Below are positions 55,146 through 64,000 of a stretch of 64,000 nt of DNA, in pieces. Below the pieces are notes generated by a model. That model did no database searches. It was not told where the DNA came from and saw nothing but the letters and a program-made list of their open reading frames with translations. Numbering within the stretch: position 1 is the first letter of the stretch; every line of letters starts with the position of its first letter. The stretch covers positions 806,001-870,000 of the forward strand of contig NZ_JADRCR010000001.1 of assembly GCF_016649425.1 (NCBI RefSeq), in the 5' to 3' direction. The stretch is from Limnobaculum allomyrinae (lineage in GTDB: Bacteria; Pseudomonadota; Gammaproteobacteria; Enterobacterales; Enterobacteriaceae). A program made the translations under genes and the position numbers.

Positions 55146-55844
55146 ATGTCAGATACCCAGGGTATAAACTCTGTAGAAATTGCAATTACTATTCTGGAAG
55201 CGCTTGCTGAACACGATAAACCAGCCAGAGCAATTGATATTGCGCGCCTGTCCGGGCTGTCAAAAAGTCGATTACATAAGTATCTGGTGTCATTAAGCCG
55301 GTGCGATATGATTTATCAGGATCCGGAAACCAGCCTTTATTCTCTGGGCAATAAGTTGTCCGTATTAGGCACTGCCGCACAAAAGCAGAATGGTACGCTA
55401 ACGGCCATCAATAATGCGTTATCCCAGCTTAGGGATAACCTGAATATATCTACTGGCCTTGCTATTCAAAAAGGCAATTTGATTAATTTAGTTAAGTACA
55501 ATCGAAGCAATAAGAATATTGAAATTGATTACAGAGACAATACACCTATTCCGCTAAGCAACAGCGCGGCTGGAAAAATCTTTTTAACTTATGACGAAAG
55601 CTATAAGCATGAAAAAGTCTTAAGCGAAGAAGAACGTCATCAAATCATCCAATCTGGCTACTCTATTCGTTTGACAGAAACAGAAGGTATTCCCGGTGCG
55701 CGGGCGATATCTTGCCCTATATTTAGCTCATCAGGGCGCCTGATCGGCGCTGCAGTTATGATGGGATTTCTGCCTGATACACATAAAGAGTTACATCCTT
55801 TGGCTCTTCAACTTATTTCTGCAATACAAGAGATAAAGTTATAA
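55146..55844 (+). CDS. IclR-family transcriptional regulator
   Basis: 232 residues from the ATG at 55146; an ATG three codons earlier (55137) sits too close to the GAGG ribosome-binding site. N-terminal winged helix (NSVEIAITILEALAEHDKPARAIDIARLSGLSKSRLHKYL) and C-terminal effector-binding IclR domain (GARAISCPIFSSSGRLIGAAVMMG). Divergent from the DmsABC-like operon and probably its specific regulator, with FNR. Effector unknown. Confidence 0.9.
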   Translation: MSDTQGINSVEIAITILEALAEHDKPARAIDIARLSGLSKSRLHKYLVSLSRCDMIYQDPETSLYSLGNKLSVLGTAAQKQNGTLTAINNALSQLRDNLNISTGLAIQKGNLINLVKYNRSNKNIEIDYRDNTPIPLSNSAAGKIFLTYDESYKHEKVLSEEERHQIIQSGYSIRLTETEGIPGARAISCPIFSSSGRLIGAAVMMGFLPDTHKELHPLALQLISAIQEIKL

Positions 55845-56102
55845 TTATTAACGATTAATCAAGTGACTTGCGGGTAGATTTAATATGGAATTTCCGCTGG
55901 AATTTTTATATTTATGTACAAACAGCCACAATGAACGTTATTAACCCCCGATTAATAAATTAATAATTCAACCTCTGTGACAAAACCAGAATAAAGTACT
56001 GGTAAACTATTTCAAAATGCTATAAACCAATGGGTGCAGCAATCAGCGCCTTAAGATACAATACACAGTTGATTGATTAACTACTAAATTTCAGGATATT
56101 TA

Positions 56103-56600
56103 ATGATTACTCTTCATACCAACCATGGCGATATCGCGATAAAGCTTTTCACTAAAGAAGCGCCGGTTACCGCGCAGAACTTTTTAGACTATTGCCGTAG
56201 TGGTTTCTATGACGGAACCCTTTTTCACCGCGTAATCAACGGATTTATGATTCAGGGCGGCGGTTACACTTCAGGTATGGATGAGAAAAACACTAACGAC
56301 AGCATTAAAAACGAAGCTAATAACGGGCTGAAAAATACCCGTGGTACTCTGGCAATGGCTCGTACCGCTGCACCTCACTCTGCAACAGCACAATTCTTTA
56401 TTAACCTGGTGGACAATGACTTCCTGAATTTCCGTTCAGAAAGCGGCGACGGCTGGGGATACTGTGTATTTGCCGAAGTGGTTGAAGGTATAGACGTGGT
56501 TGATAAAATCAAAAGCGTTAAAACCAAACGCTCTGGTATGCATCAGGACGTTCCGGTTGAAGATGTGATTATCAATAGCGTCACCGTTGACGAAGAATAA
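56103..56600 (+). CDS. ppiB: Cytosolic peptidyl-prolyl isomerase PpiB
   Basis: Cyclophilin-type proline isomerase of 165 residues (E. coli 164). Typical [31 protein letters not shown] and the absence of a signal peptide mark it as the cytosolic form. Followed 9 bases later by lpxH, so the two form an operon as in E. coli. Confidence 0.96.
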   Translation: MITLHTNHGDIAIKLFTKEAPVTAQNFLDYCRSGFYDGTLFHRVINGFMIQGGGYTSGMDEKNTNDSIKNEANNGLKNTRGTLAMARTAAPHSATAQFFINLVDNDFLNFRSESGDGWGYCVFAEVVEGIDVVDKIKSVKTKRSGMHQDVPVEDVIINSVTVDEE

Positions 56601-56609
56601 TAATCATTG

Positions 56610-57335
56610 ATGACCACTTTATTTATCGCCGATCTTCACCTCAGTGACAATGAACCGGCAATCACTGCCGGTTTTCTCGTCTTTCTGCAAAGGGAGGCTG
56701 TTCATGCAGATGCACTCTATATTTTAGGGGATCTGTTTGAGTTCTGGATCGGCGATGATGATCCCAATGAGCTACATGATACCGTAGCCCGCGCACTGGC
56801 TGAACTGCATGATAAAGGCATTCCCTGCTATTTTATTCATGGTAACCGCGACTTCCTCATCGGTAAAGATTTCGCCAAACGCAGCAAAATGGTGTTATTG
56901 CCGGAAGAGTGCGTCATCGACGTTTACGGTCAGAAAGTATTGATTATGCATGGTGATACGTTGTGTACCGACGATCCTGGTTATCTGCGTTTCCGTCGTT
57001 ATATTCGTAATCCGATTATTCAGAAAATATTCCTGTCCCTGCCGCTATTTTTACGGCAAAAAATTGCCGGAAAACTACGTCGTCAAAGTAAAAGAAGTAA
57101 CCGCACTAAATCTTCCTTAATGATGGACGTCAATCCACTGGCGGTCATTAAAGCACTTAAAGACCATCAGGTAATACATATGATACACGGTCATACTCAC
57201 AGACCGGCCATTCATGATATGACCATTGGCGGACGCCTGTCCCAACGTGCCGTACTGGGTGCCTGGCACGATAATGGCTCGGTATTGCGTGTCAATCCCG
57301 ATGACCAAATTGAGTTAGCAAGCTTTCCACTCTGA
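56610..57335 (+). CDS. lpxH: UDP-2,3-diacylglucosamine pyrophosphatase
   Basis: 241 residues from the ATG at 56610 (the TTG before it is not needed; E. coli also begins M[10 protein letters not shown]). Fourth step of lipid A synthesis, at the inner face of the membrane. Manganese-binding motifs of the calcineurin-like family: [31 protein letters not shown] and HGHTHRP. Co-transcribed with ppiB. Confidence 0.95.
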   Translation: MTTLFIADLHLSDNEPAITAGFLVFLQREAVHADALYILGDLFEFWIGDDDPNELHDTVARALAELHDKGIPCYFIHGNRDFLIGKDFAKRSKMVLLPEECVIDVYGQKVLIMHGDTLCTDDPGYLRFRRYIRNPIIQKIFLSLPLFLRQKIAGKLRRQSKRSNRTKSSLMMDVNPLAVIKALKDHQVIHMIHGHTHRPAIHDMTIGGRLSQRAVLGAWHDNGSVLRVNPDDQIELASFPL

Positions 57336-57400
57336 TTCTAAAATCGGTGCTTTGTCACCTTTTTACTGATTTCTCCGCCCAAATTATAATAATTCACACC

Positions 57401-57416
57401 ACGCAAACGTTTTCCT
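57401..57416 (+). promoter_or_regulatory. PurR operator of purEK
   Basis: ACGCAAACGTTTTCCT, close to the PurR consensus and at the same place relative to purE as in E. coli. Confidence 0.85.
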
Positions 57417-57562
57417 TACCTGCGAGCCGTGGTATCCTCTACGCCCTCGTACCGGGAGTATCGACATATTATCGTGCTTTGGTTGATAACCGTATGTCGT
57501 AGCGTTATGTTTTATCCTAAGATTTCAATTACTGCCTGCACTAATACAGGAGCATCACACCT

Positions 57563-58072
57563 ATGCCAGCCAACGCTGCCAAGGCCAAAATTGCTATTGT
57601 TATGGGGTCCAAAAGTGACTGGGCTACCATGCAATTTGCCGCCGACATTCTGACCGCCTTAAACATCCCTTTTCATACTGAAGTTGTCTCAGCACACCGC
57701 ACACCAGATAAGCTCTTCAGTTTTGCTGAGCAAGCGCAAAACAATGGATTTGATGTGATCATTGCCGGTGCCGGCGGTGCAGCTCATTTACCGGGCATGC
57801 TGGCGGCTAAAACCCTGGTACCCGTACTCGGTGTTCCGGTACAAAGCGCAGCCTTAAGCGGTATAGATAGCCTGTACTCCATCGTTCAGATGCCACGTGG
57901 TATTCCCGTTGGTACGCTGGCAATTGGTAAAGCCGGTGCCGCTAATGCCGCCCTGCTAGCCGCTCAAATTTTGGCTCTGCATGATGATCAAATTGCTACT
58001 CGTTTGACTGAATGGCGCCGTAAACAAACCGATGAAGTATTGAATAATCCCGATCCGAGGGAACCTGTATGA
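57563..58072 (+). CDS. purE: N5-carboxyaminoimidazole ribonucleotide mutase
   Basis: 169 residues, class I PurE of purine synthesis. Motifs GSKSDW, SAHRTPD and [11 protein letters not shown] are intact. Preceded by an AGGAG ribosome-binding site and a PurR box; overlaps purK by 4 bases, so both subunits of the pathway step are coupled. Confidence 0.97.
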   Translation: MPANAAKAKIAIVMGSKSDWATMQFAADILTALNIPFHTEVVSAHRTPDKLFSFAEQAQNNGFDVIIAGAGGAAHLPGMLAAKTLVPVLGVPVQSAALSGIDSLYSIVQMPRGIPVGTLAIGKAGAANAALLAAQILALHDDQIATRLTEWRRKQTDEVLNNPDPREPV

Positions 58073-59136
58073 AACCCGTTTGCGTATTAGGTAATGGTCA
58101 GTTAGGTCGAATGTTACGTCAGGCGGGAGAACCTTTAGGAATTGCTGTCTATCCCGTAGGACTGGATGCAGAACCCGAAGCTGTTCCTTACCAGCATGCG
58201 GTGATTACTGCTGAAATTGAGCGCTGGCCAGATACGCCATTAACTCAGGTACTGGCAAACCATACTGGCTTTATTAATCGGGATATATTCCCTCTGTTGG
58301 CCGACCGTCTGACACAAAAGCAATTGCTGGATAAACTCAATCTGGCGACAGCGCCCTGGCAACCACTAAACGCAGCAACCGAATGGCCTGCTATTCTCAA
58401 TCGCCTCGGTTCACTGGCTATTGTGAAACGGCGGGTGGGTGGCTACGACGGTCGTGGGCAGTGGCGTGTAAAACCCGGTGACGAGCAGCATTTACCTGAC
58501 GAAGTCTATGGCGAATGCATTGTTGAACAAGGCATCTACTTTAGCGGTGAAGTCTCTCTGGTTGGTGCCCGTAACCATCAGGGAGAATGCATTTTCTATC
58601 CCTTGACTCACAACCTGCATGAAGAAGGCATCTTGCGTACCAGCGTTGCGTTTCCTGAGCCAAACGCTCACTTACAGCAGCAGGCTGAAGAGATGCTTAG
58701 TGCCATCCTCAATGAGCTGAAATATGTTGGTGTGATGGCAATGGAATGCTTTATTGTTGGCGATAATCTACTGATTAATGAACTGGCACCCCGGGTACAC
58801 AACAGCGGACACTGGACACAGAATGGTGCCTCAATCAGTCAGTTTGAACTCCATTTACGCGCGGTTCTGGATCTGCCCATGCCACAACCTAATGTGGCAA
58901 CCCCATCAGTGATGATCAATTTGATCGGTACCAATACCAACCCACAGTGGCTATCACTGCCGCTGGTTCATCTGCACTGGTACGATAAAGAAGTACGTGA
59001 AGGTAGAAAAGTTGGGCATCTAAACCTGAATCATCCCACCTCGCAGGCGCTAAAACAGACATTATTACAGCTAAAACCGATGATGGATAAGGCTTACTGG
59101 TCTGGCATTGACTGGGCTTTAGAAAAATTAAGCTAG
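58069..59136 (+). CDS. purK: N5-carboxyaminoimidazole ribonucleotide synthetase
   Basis: 355 residues, ATP-grasp enzyme that carboxylates AIR with bicarbonate and hands the product to PurE. Visible: GNGQLGRML at the N terminus, [14 protein letters not shown] glycine loop, [15 protein letters not shown] metal/ATP site. Length matches E. coli PurK. Confidence 0.97.
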   Translation: MKPVCVLGNGQLGRMLRQAGEPLGIAVYPVGLDAEPEAVPYQHAVITAEIERWPDTPLTQVLANHTGFINRDIFPLLADRLTQKQLLDKLNLATAPWQPLNAATEWPAILNRLGSLAIVKRRVGGYDGRGQWRVKPGDEQHLPDEVYGECIVEQGIYFSGEVSLVGARNHQGECIFYPLTHNLHEEGILRTSVAFPEPNAHLQQQAEEMLSAILNELKYVGVMAMECFIVGDNLLINELAPRVHNSGHWTQNGASISQFELHLRAVLDLPMPQPNVATPSVMINLIGTNTNPQWLSLPLVHLHWYDKEVREGRKVGHLNLNHPTSQALKQTLLQLKPMMDKAYWSGIDWALEKLS

Positions 59137-59201
59137 CCAGAAAAGGTTGGCCAAAGGATTCGTTCCTGTTGGAACGAATCCTGTTTAATTATCAGAAATA
59201 A

Positions 59202-61637
59202 CTACTCCTGATAGCGTCGATACAATGCCTTTCCTTTCAGCAGGCTCACCCCTAACCATCCACCACATAACGACAACAGCGCAGCGCATAACGGTGGGAG
59301 TACTATCCACATAAGGTAGTTTGGCTGCCATGGAAAATCAAACACCTTATACTGCAACCACCACAAAGAGACTTCTGCACCGATCGCTGCTGTGATACCC
59401 GCCGCCAGCCCCAGTAAAGCGAACTCACTCCACAGCGTACGCCTCAGCAAGCGTTTTCCGGCACCCAGTGTGCGATACACCACCAACTCTTGTCGCCGTT
59501 GGCGCATGCCTACTTGTACCTGAGCTAACAGCAGTAATACCCCGCAAACCACGACCAATACCACCATCGCTTCCAACGCCTGAGCCACCTGTTGGAATAC
59601 GGTAGAAATCTGCTTAAGAATGCTACCAATATCCATCAGGCTCAACGTTGGGAACTGGCGGTTTAGCTGAACCAGCGCAGGCCCCTCTTGCTGGTAGCGG
59701 AAACTGGTTAAATAGGTTTGAGGTAAATTGTCCAACGCACCTTCCGGGAAGATAAAATAGAAGTTAGGCTTCAGACTTTCCCAATCAACTCGTCGTAGGC
59801 TGGAAATTGTGGCTTCAAACGTTTGGGTATCTCCACTAAAAGTCAGCTTATCACCAATATTCAGATTCAATCGTCCCGCCAGACCGTCATCAATGGAGAC
59901 TTCACCCAATTTTGGCGGCCATGTACCTTTGGTAATATCGTTTGGTGATGGTTTATTGACGGGCAGCCAGGTTAAATTCAGTTCACGATTAACTGCCTCT
60001 CCCCCCGGATCGTCCTCTTTCACCAGTTTAGTGGCTTCCTGCTGATTTATTTGGGTCAACCGTACCCGTACGATCGGATAAAACTCACCTGGTGCAATTT
60101 GATGACTGGTAAAGAACTGTTCCAGTTCCGGTAATTGCTGTTTGGTCATATTCATCACAAAGTAGTTAGGGCTACCCGGCGGGATTTGCTGCTGCCAACG
60201 TTCCAACAGCTCGCCCCGTAACATAAACAGCAAAGCCAATAACATAAACGAGAATGAGAAAGCTGAAAGCTGACTGGTGGTTATCCACGGCTGACGTAAT
60301 AAACGATTAACTGCCAAACGCAATGCCAGACTCTTGAGCGTAATATGTCGCAACAGTAACAAGCTACACCAACCAAGAGCCCCCAGCAGTAAAGAGAGCA
60401 CCAGAATACCAAACAGCGCGCCCCACCACATAGGGTTAAAGCCAACCAATGCAGCCAGTAACAGCACCACCACAACACTAATAATAGGTAGATAGAACTT
60501 CAACGGCCAGACATTACTCACCACATCTTCACGCAGTACCCGTAAAGGCCGGGTTGCCAGTAACTGCTTATAGGGGCGTAAGCCAACCAGCACAGAGATA
60601 AACAGTAATGTTCCCAGACTCCATATCCATGGCCACAAACCTGCCGCAGGTAATGCTTTCGGCAGAACCGGCGCCAGCAGCACCATTAATCCTCTTTCAA
60701 ACAGCAGACCAATAGAACAGCCAACAATGGCGGCCAAAAGCAGTACTGATAGCCATTGCCCGATCACCAACTTACGCAGCGACTGTCGCCCTGCTCCCAG
60801 GGTTTTCAATACGGCAATCAGGTTATAACGGCTACGGCAATAGTGACTCATTGAAACGGCTACCGCAGCGACGGACAATAACAGCGTTAAAATAGCAGAC
60901 AGTAACAGGAAGTTTTGTGCCCGCTGTAGCGACTTACCCACCGCAGTTCCTGACTGTTCCATACCAAACCAGCGCTGATCGGGACGTAATTGAGGGGCAA
61001 TAAAATCACCAAAACGATTAAGATCTTGCTCGGCACCGGCAAACAGATAGCGATAGGTTAAACGGCTACCCGGTTGAACGGCTCCTGTCTTTTCGATATC
61101 CGCATAGTTCATTAAAATACGCGGTGCCGTTTGGAAAGGATTAAAACCCGAGTCTGGTTCCTGATGAATCTCTCCCGCAATACGGAAAGTGGCATCCCCG
61201 ACGTCCAGCATCTCTCCCGGATGTGCATTCAACAGCGCCAGCAAACGCGGTGCTACTAAAACACTCCCTGGTTCCGGGCGCAGATTTTCGGGTACTGTTT
61301 CTAACTTACCGTACAACGGATAATTCAGATCAACAGCCTTAACCGATGACAGCAAAGGTACATCGTTAGCATAAGCCATTGTCATAAACGACAGTTGGCG
61401 ACTTACCGTCAACTTATTTTGTTCCGCCTGCTGCAACCACTCAGCAGATATCGGACGGCTGGCAGTTAACACCCGATCGGCTGCAATAAAATCTCGACTC
61501 TGCTGACTTAGCCCTTTCTCCATGCGGTCGCTGATGCTGCCCAGTGCCAATACACAGGCTACCGCCAGAGTTAGGGAGAACCAAACGATCAGTAGCGAGG
61601 GGGAACGCCACTCCCGCCAAAACCAGCGCCAAATCAT
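59202..61637 (-). CDS. ybbP: ABC transporter permease YbbP (FtsX-like)
   Basis: 811 residues from the ATG at 61637, preceded by GGAGGAGT and overlapping the ybbA stop by 4 bases; a start 4 codons earlier would lack this site. Ten hydrophobic segments arranged as two FtsX/MacB-like permease units with large periplasmic domains, as in E. coli YbbP (804). With YbbA it resembles lipoprotein/lipid-exporting complexes; E. coli YbbAP-TesA is linked to handling of hydrophobic compounds. Confidence 0.94.
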   Translation of the reverse strand: MIWRWFWREWRSPSLLIVWFSLTLAVACVLALGSISDRMEKGLSQQSRDFIAADRVLTASRPISAEWLQQAEQNKLTVSRQLSFMTMAYANDVPLLSSVKAVDLNYPLYGKLETVPENLRPEPGSVLVAPRLLALLNAHPGEMLDVGDATFRIAGEIHQEPDSGFNPFQTAPRILMNYADIEKTGAVQPGSRLTYRYLFAGAEQDLNRFGDFIAPQLRPDQRWFGMEQSGTAVGKSLQRAQNFLLLSAILTLLLSVAAVAVSMSHYCRSRYNLIAVLKTLGAGRQSLRKLVIGQWLSVLLLAAIVGCSIGLLFERGLMVLLAPVLPKALPAAGLWPWIWSLGTLLFISVLVGLRPYKQLLATRPLRVLREDVVSNVWPLKFYLPIISVVVVLLLAALVGFNPMWWGALFGILVLSLLLGALGWCSLLLLRHITLKSLALRLAVNRLLRQPWITTSQLSAFSFSFMLLALLFMLRGELLERWQQQIPPGSPNYFVMNMTKQQLPELEQFFTSHQIAPGEFYPIVRVRLTQINQQEATKLVKEDDPGGEAVNRELNLTWLPVNKPSPNDITKGTWPPKLGEVSIDDGLAGRLNLNIGDKLTFSGDTQTFEATISSLRRVDWESLKPNFYFIFPEGALDNLPQTYLTSFRYQQEGPALVQLNRQFPTLSLMDIGSILKQISTVFQQVAQALEAMVVLVVVCGVLLLLAQVQVGMRQRRQELVVYRTLGAGKRLLRRTLWSEFALLGLAAGITAAIGAEVSLWWLQYKVFDFPWQPNYLMWIVLPPLCAALLSLCGGWLGVSLLKGKALYRRYQE

Positions 61638-62320
61638 GACTCCTCCCACAGCTTACCGTCGCGTAAGCGCAGTCTGCGTTGGCAACGAGCCGCCAACGTT
61701 TCATCATGGGTAACCAATACCAGCGTGGTGGCATAATCACGATTCAGAGAAAACAGCAGATCGGCAATTTTTATCCCCGTCTGGCGGTCAAGGTTTCCGG
61801 TAGGTTCATCAGCAAACAGAATTTTAGGACGACCAATGAAAGCGCGAGCAATGGCTACCCGTTGCTGTTCACCACCAGAAAGCTGCGCCGGTAAGTGTCC
61901 GATGCGCTGTCCTAATCCTAGCTGCTCTAACAGCTGAATCGCCTGCTCTTTACTGCTGCGTTCATTGTCTCCCCGCAGCAAGGCTGGTAACTGCACATTC
62001 TCCAGCGCTGTCAGCGTTGGAACCAACATAAAAGATTGAAACACAAAACCCACATTTTGAGCGCGCAATGCGGCTCTGGCCTCCTCATCTAATCCTGGTA
62101 ATGACTGGCCTAATAGCTTTATATCCCCGTCGCTGCCATCATCCAAACCAGCGAGAATACCCAACAGTGTCGATTTACCTGAACCTGACTCGCCAATTAG
62201 TGCTATTGTTTCAGCAGATTTGACAACTAACTCAACTCCGGTAAGGATGTTGAGCTTATGCTCTCCTTCACCAACAAATTTATTTAAATGATGAACTTCA
62301 AGAACATTATTCTCAGGCAT
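61634..62320 (-). CDS. ybbA: ABC transporter ATPase YbbA
   Basis: 228 residues, LolD/MacB-type ATPase. Walker [10 protein letters not shown], signature [15 protein letters not shown], Walker [13 protein letters not shown] and H-loop VTHDETLA are present. Pairs with YbbP. The start overlaps the start of divergent tesA by 33 bases. Confidence 0.95.
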   Translation of the reverse strand: MPENNVLEVHHLNKFVGEGEHKLNILTGVELVVKSAETIALIGESGSGKSTLLGILAGLDDGSDGDIKLLGQSLPGLDEEARAALRAQNVGFVFQSFMLVPTLTALENVQLPALLRGDNERSSKEQAIQLLEQLGLGQRIGHLPAQLSGGEQQRVAIARAFIGRPKILFADEPTGNLDRQTGIKIADLLFSLNRDYATTLVLVTHDETLAARCQRRLRLRDGKLWEES

Positions 62321-62941
62321 ATCCCGATCCTTTTATTACTGGGATTGTCATCAATACGTATCGCTGCTGCGGATACGCTACTTATTCTGGGCGACAGTTT
62401 AAGCGCCGGTTATCAGCTTCCTATCCAACAGGCCTGGGCCACACAGTTGGGTGAACGCTGGAAATTGAATCCTAAAGCCCCTGCCGTAGTTAACGCCAGC
62501 ATTAGTGGTGATACCGCAGCACAAGGGCTATCCCGTTTGCCGGAGCTCCTGAAAACGCACCAGCCGCGCTGGGTTCTGATAGAACTGGGCGCAAATGATG
62601 GTTTACGAGGTTTTCCGACGGCCGATATTGAACGGGATTTAACACATATTATTACATTAGTGAAACAAGCTAATGCACAGCCGCTGTTAATGCAAATACG
62701 TATCAGCCCAAACTATGGTCGTCGATATACCGATGCCTTTACAGCAATTTACCCTAAGTTAGCACAGCAACACCAAATTCCATTACTTCCTTTCTTCATG
62801 GAAAAAATCGCCATTAAGCCAGAATTGATGCAGCCTGACGGCTTGCACCCTACTGCCGAAGCACAGCCAGAAATAGCTGATTTTATGGCGCAAACCCTGG
62901 CTCCTTATGTTGGCCTTACTGCTGAAAAACAGGCGAAATAA
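62288..62941 (+). CDS. tesA: Periplasmic acyl-CoA thioesterase/lysophospholipase TesA
   Basis: 217 residues (or 216 from the second ATG at 62291). Signal peptide ends near ...IAAA, then the SGNH-hydrolase blocks GDSLSAGY, SGDTAAQGL, GANDGLRG and DGLHPT with the Ser-Asp-His triad. Also called ApeA/PldC. Divergently overlaps ybbA. Confidence 0.94.
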   Translation: MMNFKNIILRHIPILLLLGLSSIRIAAADTLLILGDSLSAGYQLPIQQAWATQLGERWKLNPKAPAVVNASISGDTAAQGLSRLPELLKTHQPRWVLIELGANDGLRGFPTADIERDLTHIITLVKQANAQPLLMQIRISPNYGRRYTDAFTAIYPKLAQQHQIPLLPFFMEKIAIKPELMQPDGLHPTAEAQPEIADFMAQTLAPYVGLTAEKQAK

Positions 62942-62966
62942 GCCCGATTACGGAGAATGTAAAGTT

Positions 62967-63743
62967 ATGCAAAAGGCGATTTTAATTACCGGCTGTTCCA
63001 GCGGTATTGGTTTAGTGACCGCTACCGATCTTAAACAGCGTGGCTATCGGGTAATTGCCACCTGCCGTAAAGCAGAAGATATAGCCATGCTTCAGCAAAA
63101 AGGGTTTGAAGTAGTCAGGTTAGACCTTGATGACAGTGAGAGTATTCAACAAGCGGCATCCGAAGTATTAGCCATGACCGAGGGTAAACTTTATGCACTG
63201 TTTAATAATGGCGGATATGGTGTGTACGGACGGCTGAACACCATTTCCCGCCGTCAGTTTGAACAGCAGTTTTCCACCAATCTGTTTGGTGCTCATGAGT
63301 TAACTCAGCTTCTTCTGCCGTCGATGTTGAAACAGGGTGAAGGTCGTATTATTCAAACCAGCTCAGTGATGGGGATTATCTCCACCCCGGGTCGCGGGCT
63401 TTATGCTGCCAGTAAATACGCGCTGGAAGCCTGGTCAGATGCGTTACGGCTTGAACTATACGGCAGTGGTATTCAGGTTAGTTTGATTGAACCAGGCCCC
63501 ATTAGCACAGCCTTTAGCGATAATGTGAATCAAACCCAGAGCGATAGTCCGGTAAAAAACCCACCGGTAGCTAAACGCTTCACTCTACCTCCGGAGGCAC
63601 TGATTCCCATCGTTCGTCATGCACTGGAAAGTCCGCGAGCAAAAATCCGCTATCGTGTCACGCTGGTAACTAAAGCCATGGCTATTTGCAAGCGTCTGTT
63701 ACCTGACCGTCTGATGGATAAGATTTTGGCAAATAAAGGCTGA
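62967..63743 (+). CDS. ybbO: Short-chain dehydrogenase YbbO
   Basis: 258 residues from the ATG at 62967 (GGAGA upstream); the frame is open earlier, overlapping tesA, but lacks a start signal. NAD(P) motif TGCSSGIG, NNGGYG, and catalytic Ser / YAASK are present. E. coli YbbO reduces aldehydes. Next to tesA in conserved order. Confidence 0.92.
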   Translation: MQKAILITGCSSGIGLVTATDLKQRGYRVIATCRKAEDIAMLQQKGFEVVRLDLDDSESIQQAASEVLAMTEGKLYALFNNGGYGVYGRLNTISRRQFEQQFSTNLFGAHELTQLLLPSMLKQGEGRIIQTSSVMGIISTPGRGLYAASKYALEAWSDALRLELYGSGIQVSLIEPGPISTAFSDNVNQTQSDSPVKNPPVAKRFTLPPEALIPIVRHALESPRAKIRYRVTLVTKAMAICKRLLPDRLMDKILANKG

Positions 63744-63824
63744 CAACGCTTGAAGCGAATAATAATGCCCACATATATTTGTTTAATAGCGCTTACAAGA
63801 AGAATTGAATAAAGAGAATCTATT

Positions 63825-64000
63825 ATGACCACTAATGCCATCATTGACATCAACGAGTCTAATTTTCAGCAAGTACTGGAGCAGTCAGCTCAGGTGCCGG
63901 TACTGTTCTATTTCTGGTCTCCGCGTAGCCAGCATTGCGAACTGTTAGATCCGATTCTGGAAAAATTAGCGGCTGAATACGCCGGTAAATTTACGCTGGC
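63825..64000 (+). CDS. cnoX: Thioredoxin-like chaperedoxin CnoX/YbbN, partial (3' end outside window)
   Basis: First 58 codons, running off the right edge. [12 protein letters not shown] ... [16 protein letters not shown] is the thioredoxin domain of YbbN, with SQHC in place of the CxxC active site, as in E. coli. This hypochlorous-acid-activated holdase hands clients to GroEL. Weak ribosome-binding site (AAGAGAA). Confidence 0.93.
   Translation, partial: MTTNAIIDINESNFQQVLEQSAQVPVLFYFWSPRSQHCELLDPILEKLAAEYAGKFTL

Overview
The window is chromosomal DNA of a gamma-proteobacterium in the order Enterobacterales. Almost every conserved gene has an Escherichia coli-type counterpart in E. coli-type order (mrdA-mrdB-rlpA-dacA-ybeD-lipB-lipA-tatE at the left; folD-cysS-ppiB-lpxH-purE-purK-ybbP-ybbA-tesA-ybbO-ybbN at the right). 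In E. coli K-12 these blocks flank the 12-14 min region, where tRNA-Arg argU carries prophage DLP12. Here the same tRNA carries a different integrated element. Protein divergence and the AT-rich spacers suggest a lineage well away from Escherichia (a Budvicia/Pragia/Limnobaculum-like genus is my guess, not shown).

Layout. 1-8.1 kb: cell elongation and peptidoglycan genes (mrdA cut by the left edge), ybeD, a YjdN-like protein, lipoate synthesis, and tatE on the opposite strand. 8.5-15.3 kb: a minus-strand ynb-type phospholipid operon (CDP-alcohol phosphatidyltransferase, CDP-diglyceride synthase, PlsC acyltransferase, hydrolase/methyltransferase, PAP2-dual-specificity phosphatase). It is interrupted by an AT-rich insert carrying a microcin-like precursor gene. 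15.5-18.1 kb: yiiX and the rRNA-repair pair rtcB2-prfH, preceded by a tiny leader ORF. 18.2-28.8 kb: small lipoproteins and periplasmic proteins, an EndA-like nuclease, leuE, the copper pair yobA-yebZ, alkB, a cold-shock gene and dkgB. 28.8-33.5 kb: a very AT-rich stretch with a second microcin-like precursor, two orphan small genes and a secreted GH19 chitinase whose normal start appears frameshifted.

33.6-43.56 kb: a P4/PICI-like satellite of about 10 kb inserted in tRNA-Arg(TCT). It has a tyrosine integrase, an accessory gene of unknown function, AlpA, an AntA-type antirepressor, an RHH protein, an Icd-like gene with operator-like palindromes, a primase-DUF927 helicase and a 13-copy iteron region that is a strong candidate replication origin. 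No capsid or packaging genes are recognisable. 43.7-47.5 kb: yicJ and a yicI alpha-xylosidase gene broken by one nonsense codon. 48-51 kb: folD, cysS and a periplasmic RidA-like protein. 51-55.9 kb: a DmsABC-like anaerobic oxidoreductase operon with an FNR-like site and a divergent IclR regulator. 56-64 kb: housekeeping genes, ending inside ybbN.

The least explained parts are the paired microcin-like genes without a visible transporter, the five-gene phospholipid operon, and the satellite with its iteron origin, regulatory repeats and unknown accessory gene. No CRISPR array, rRNA or insertion sequence was seen.
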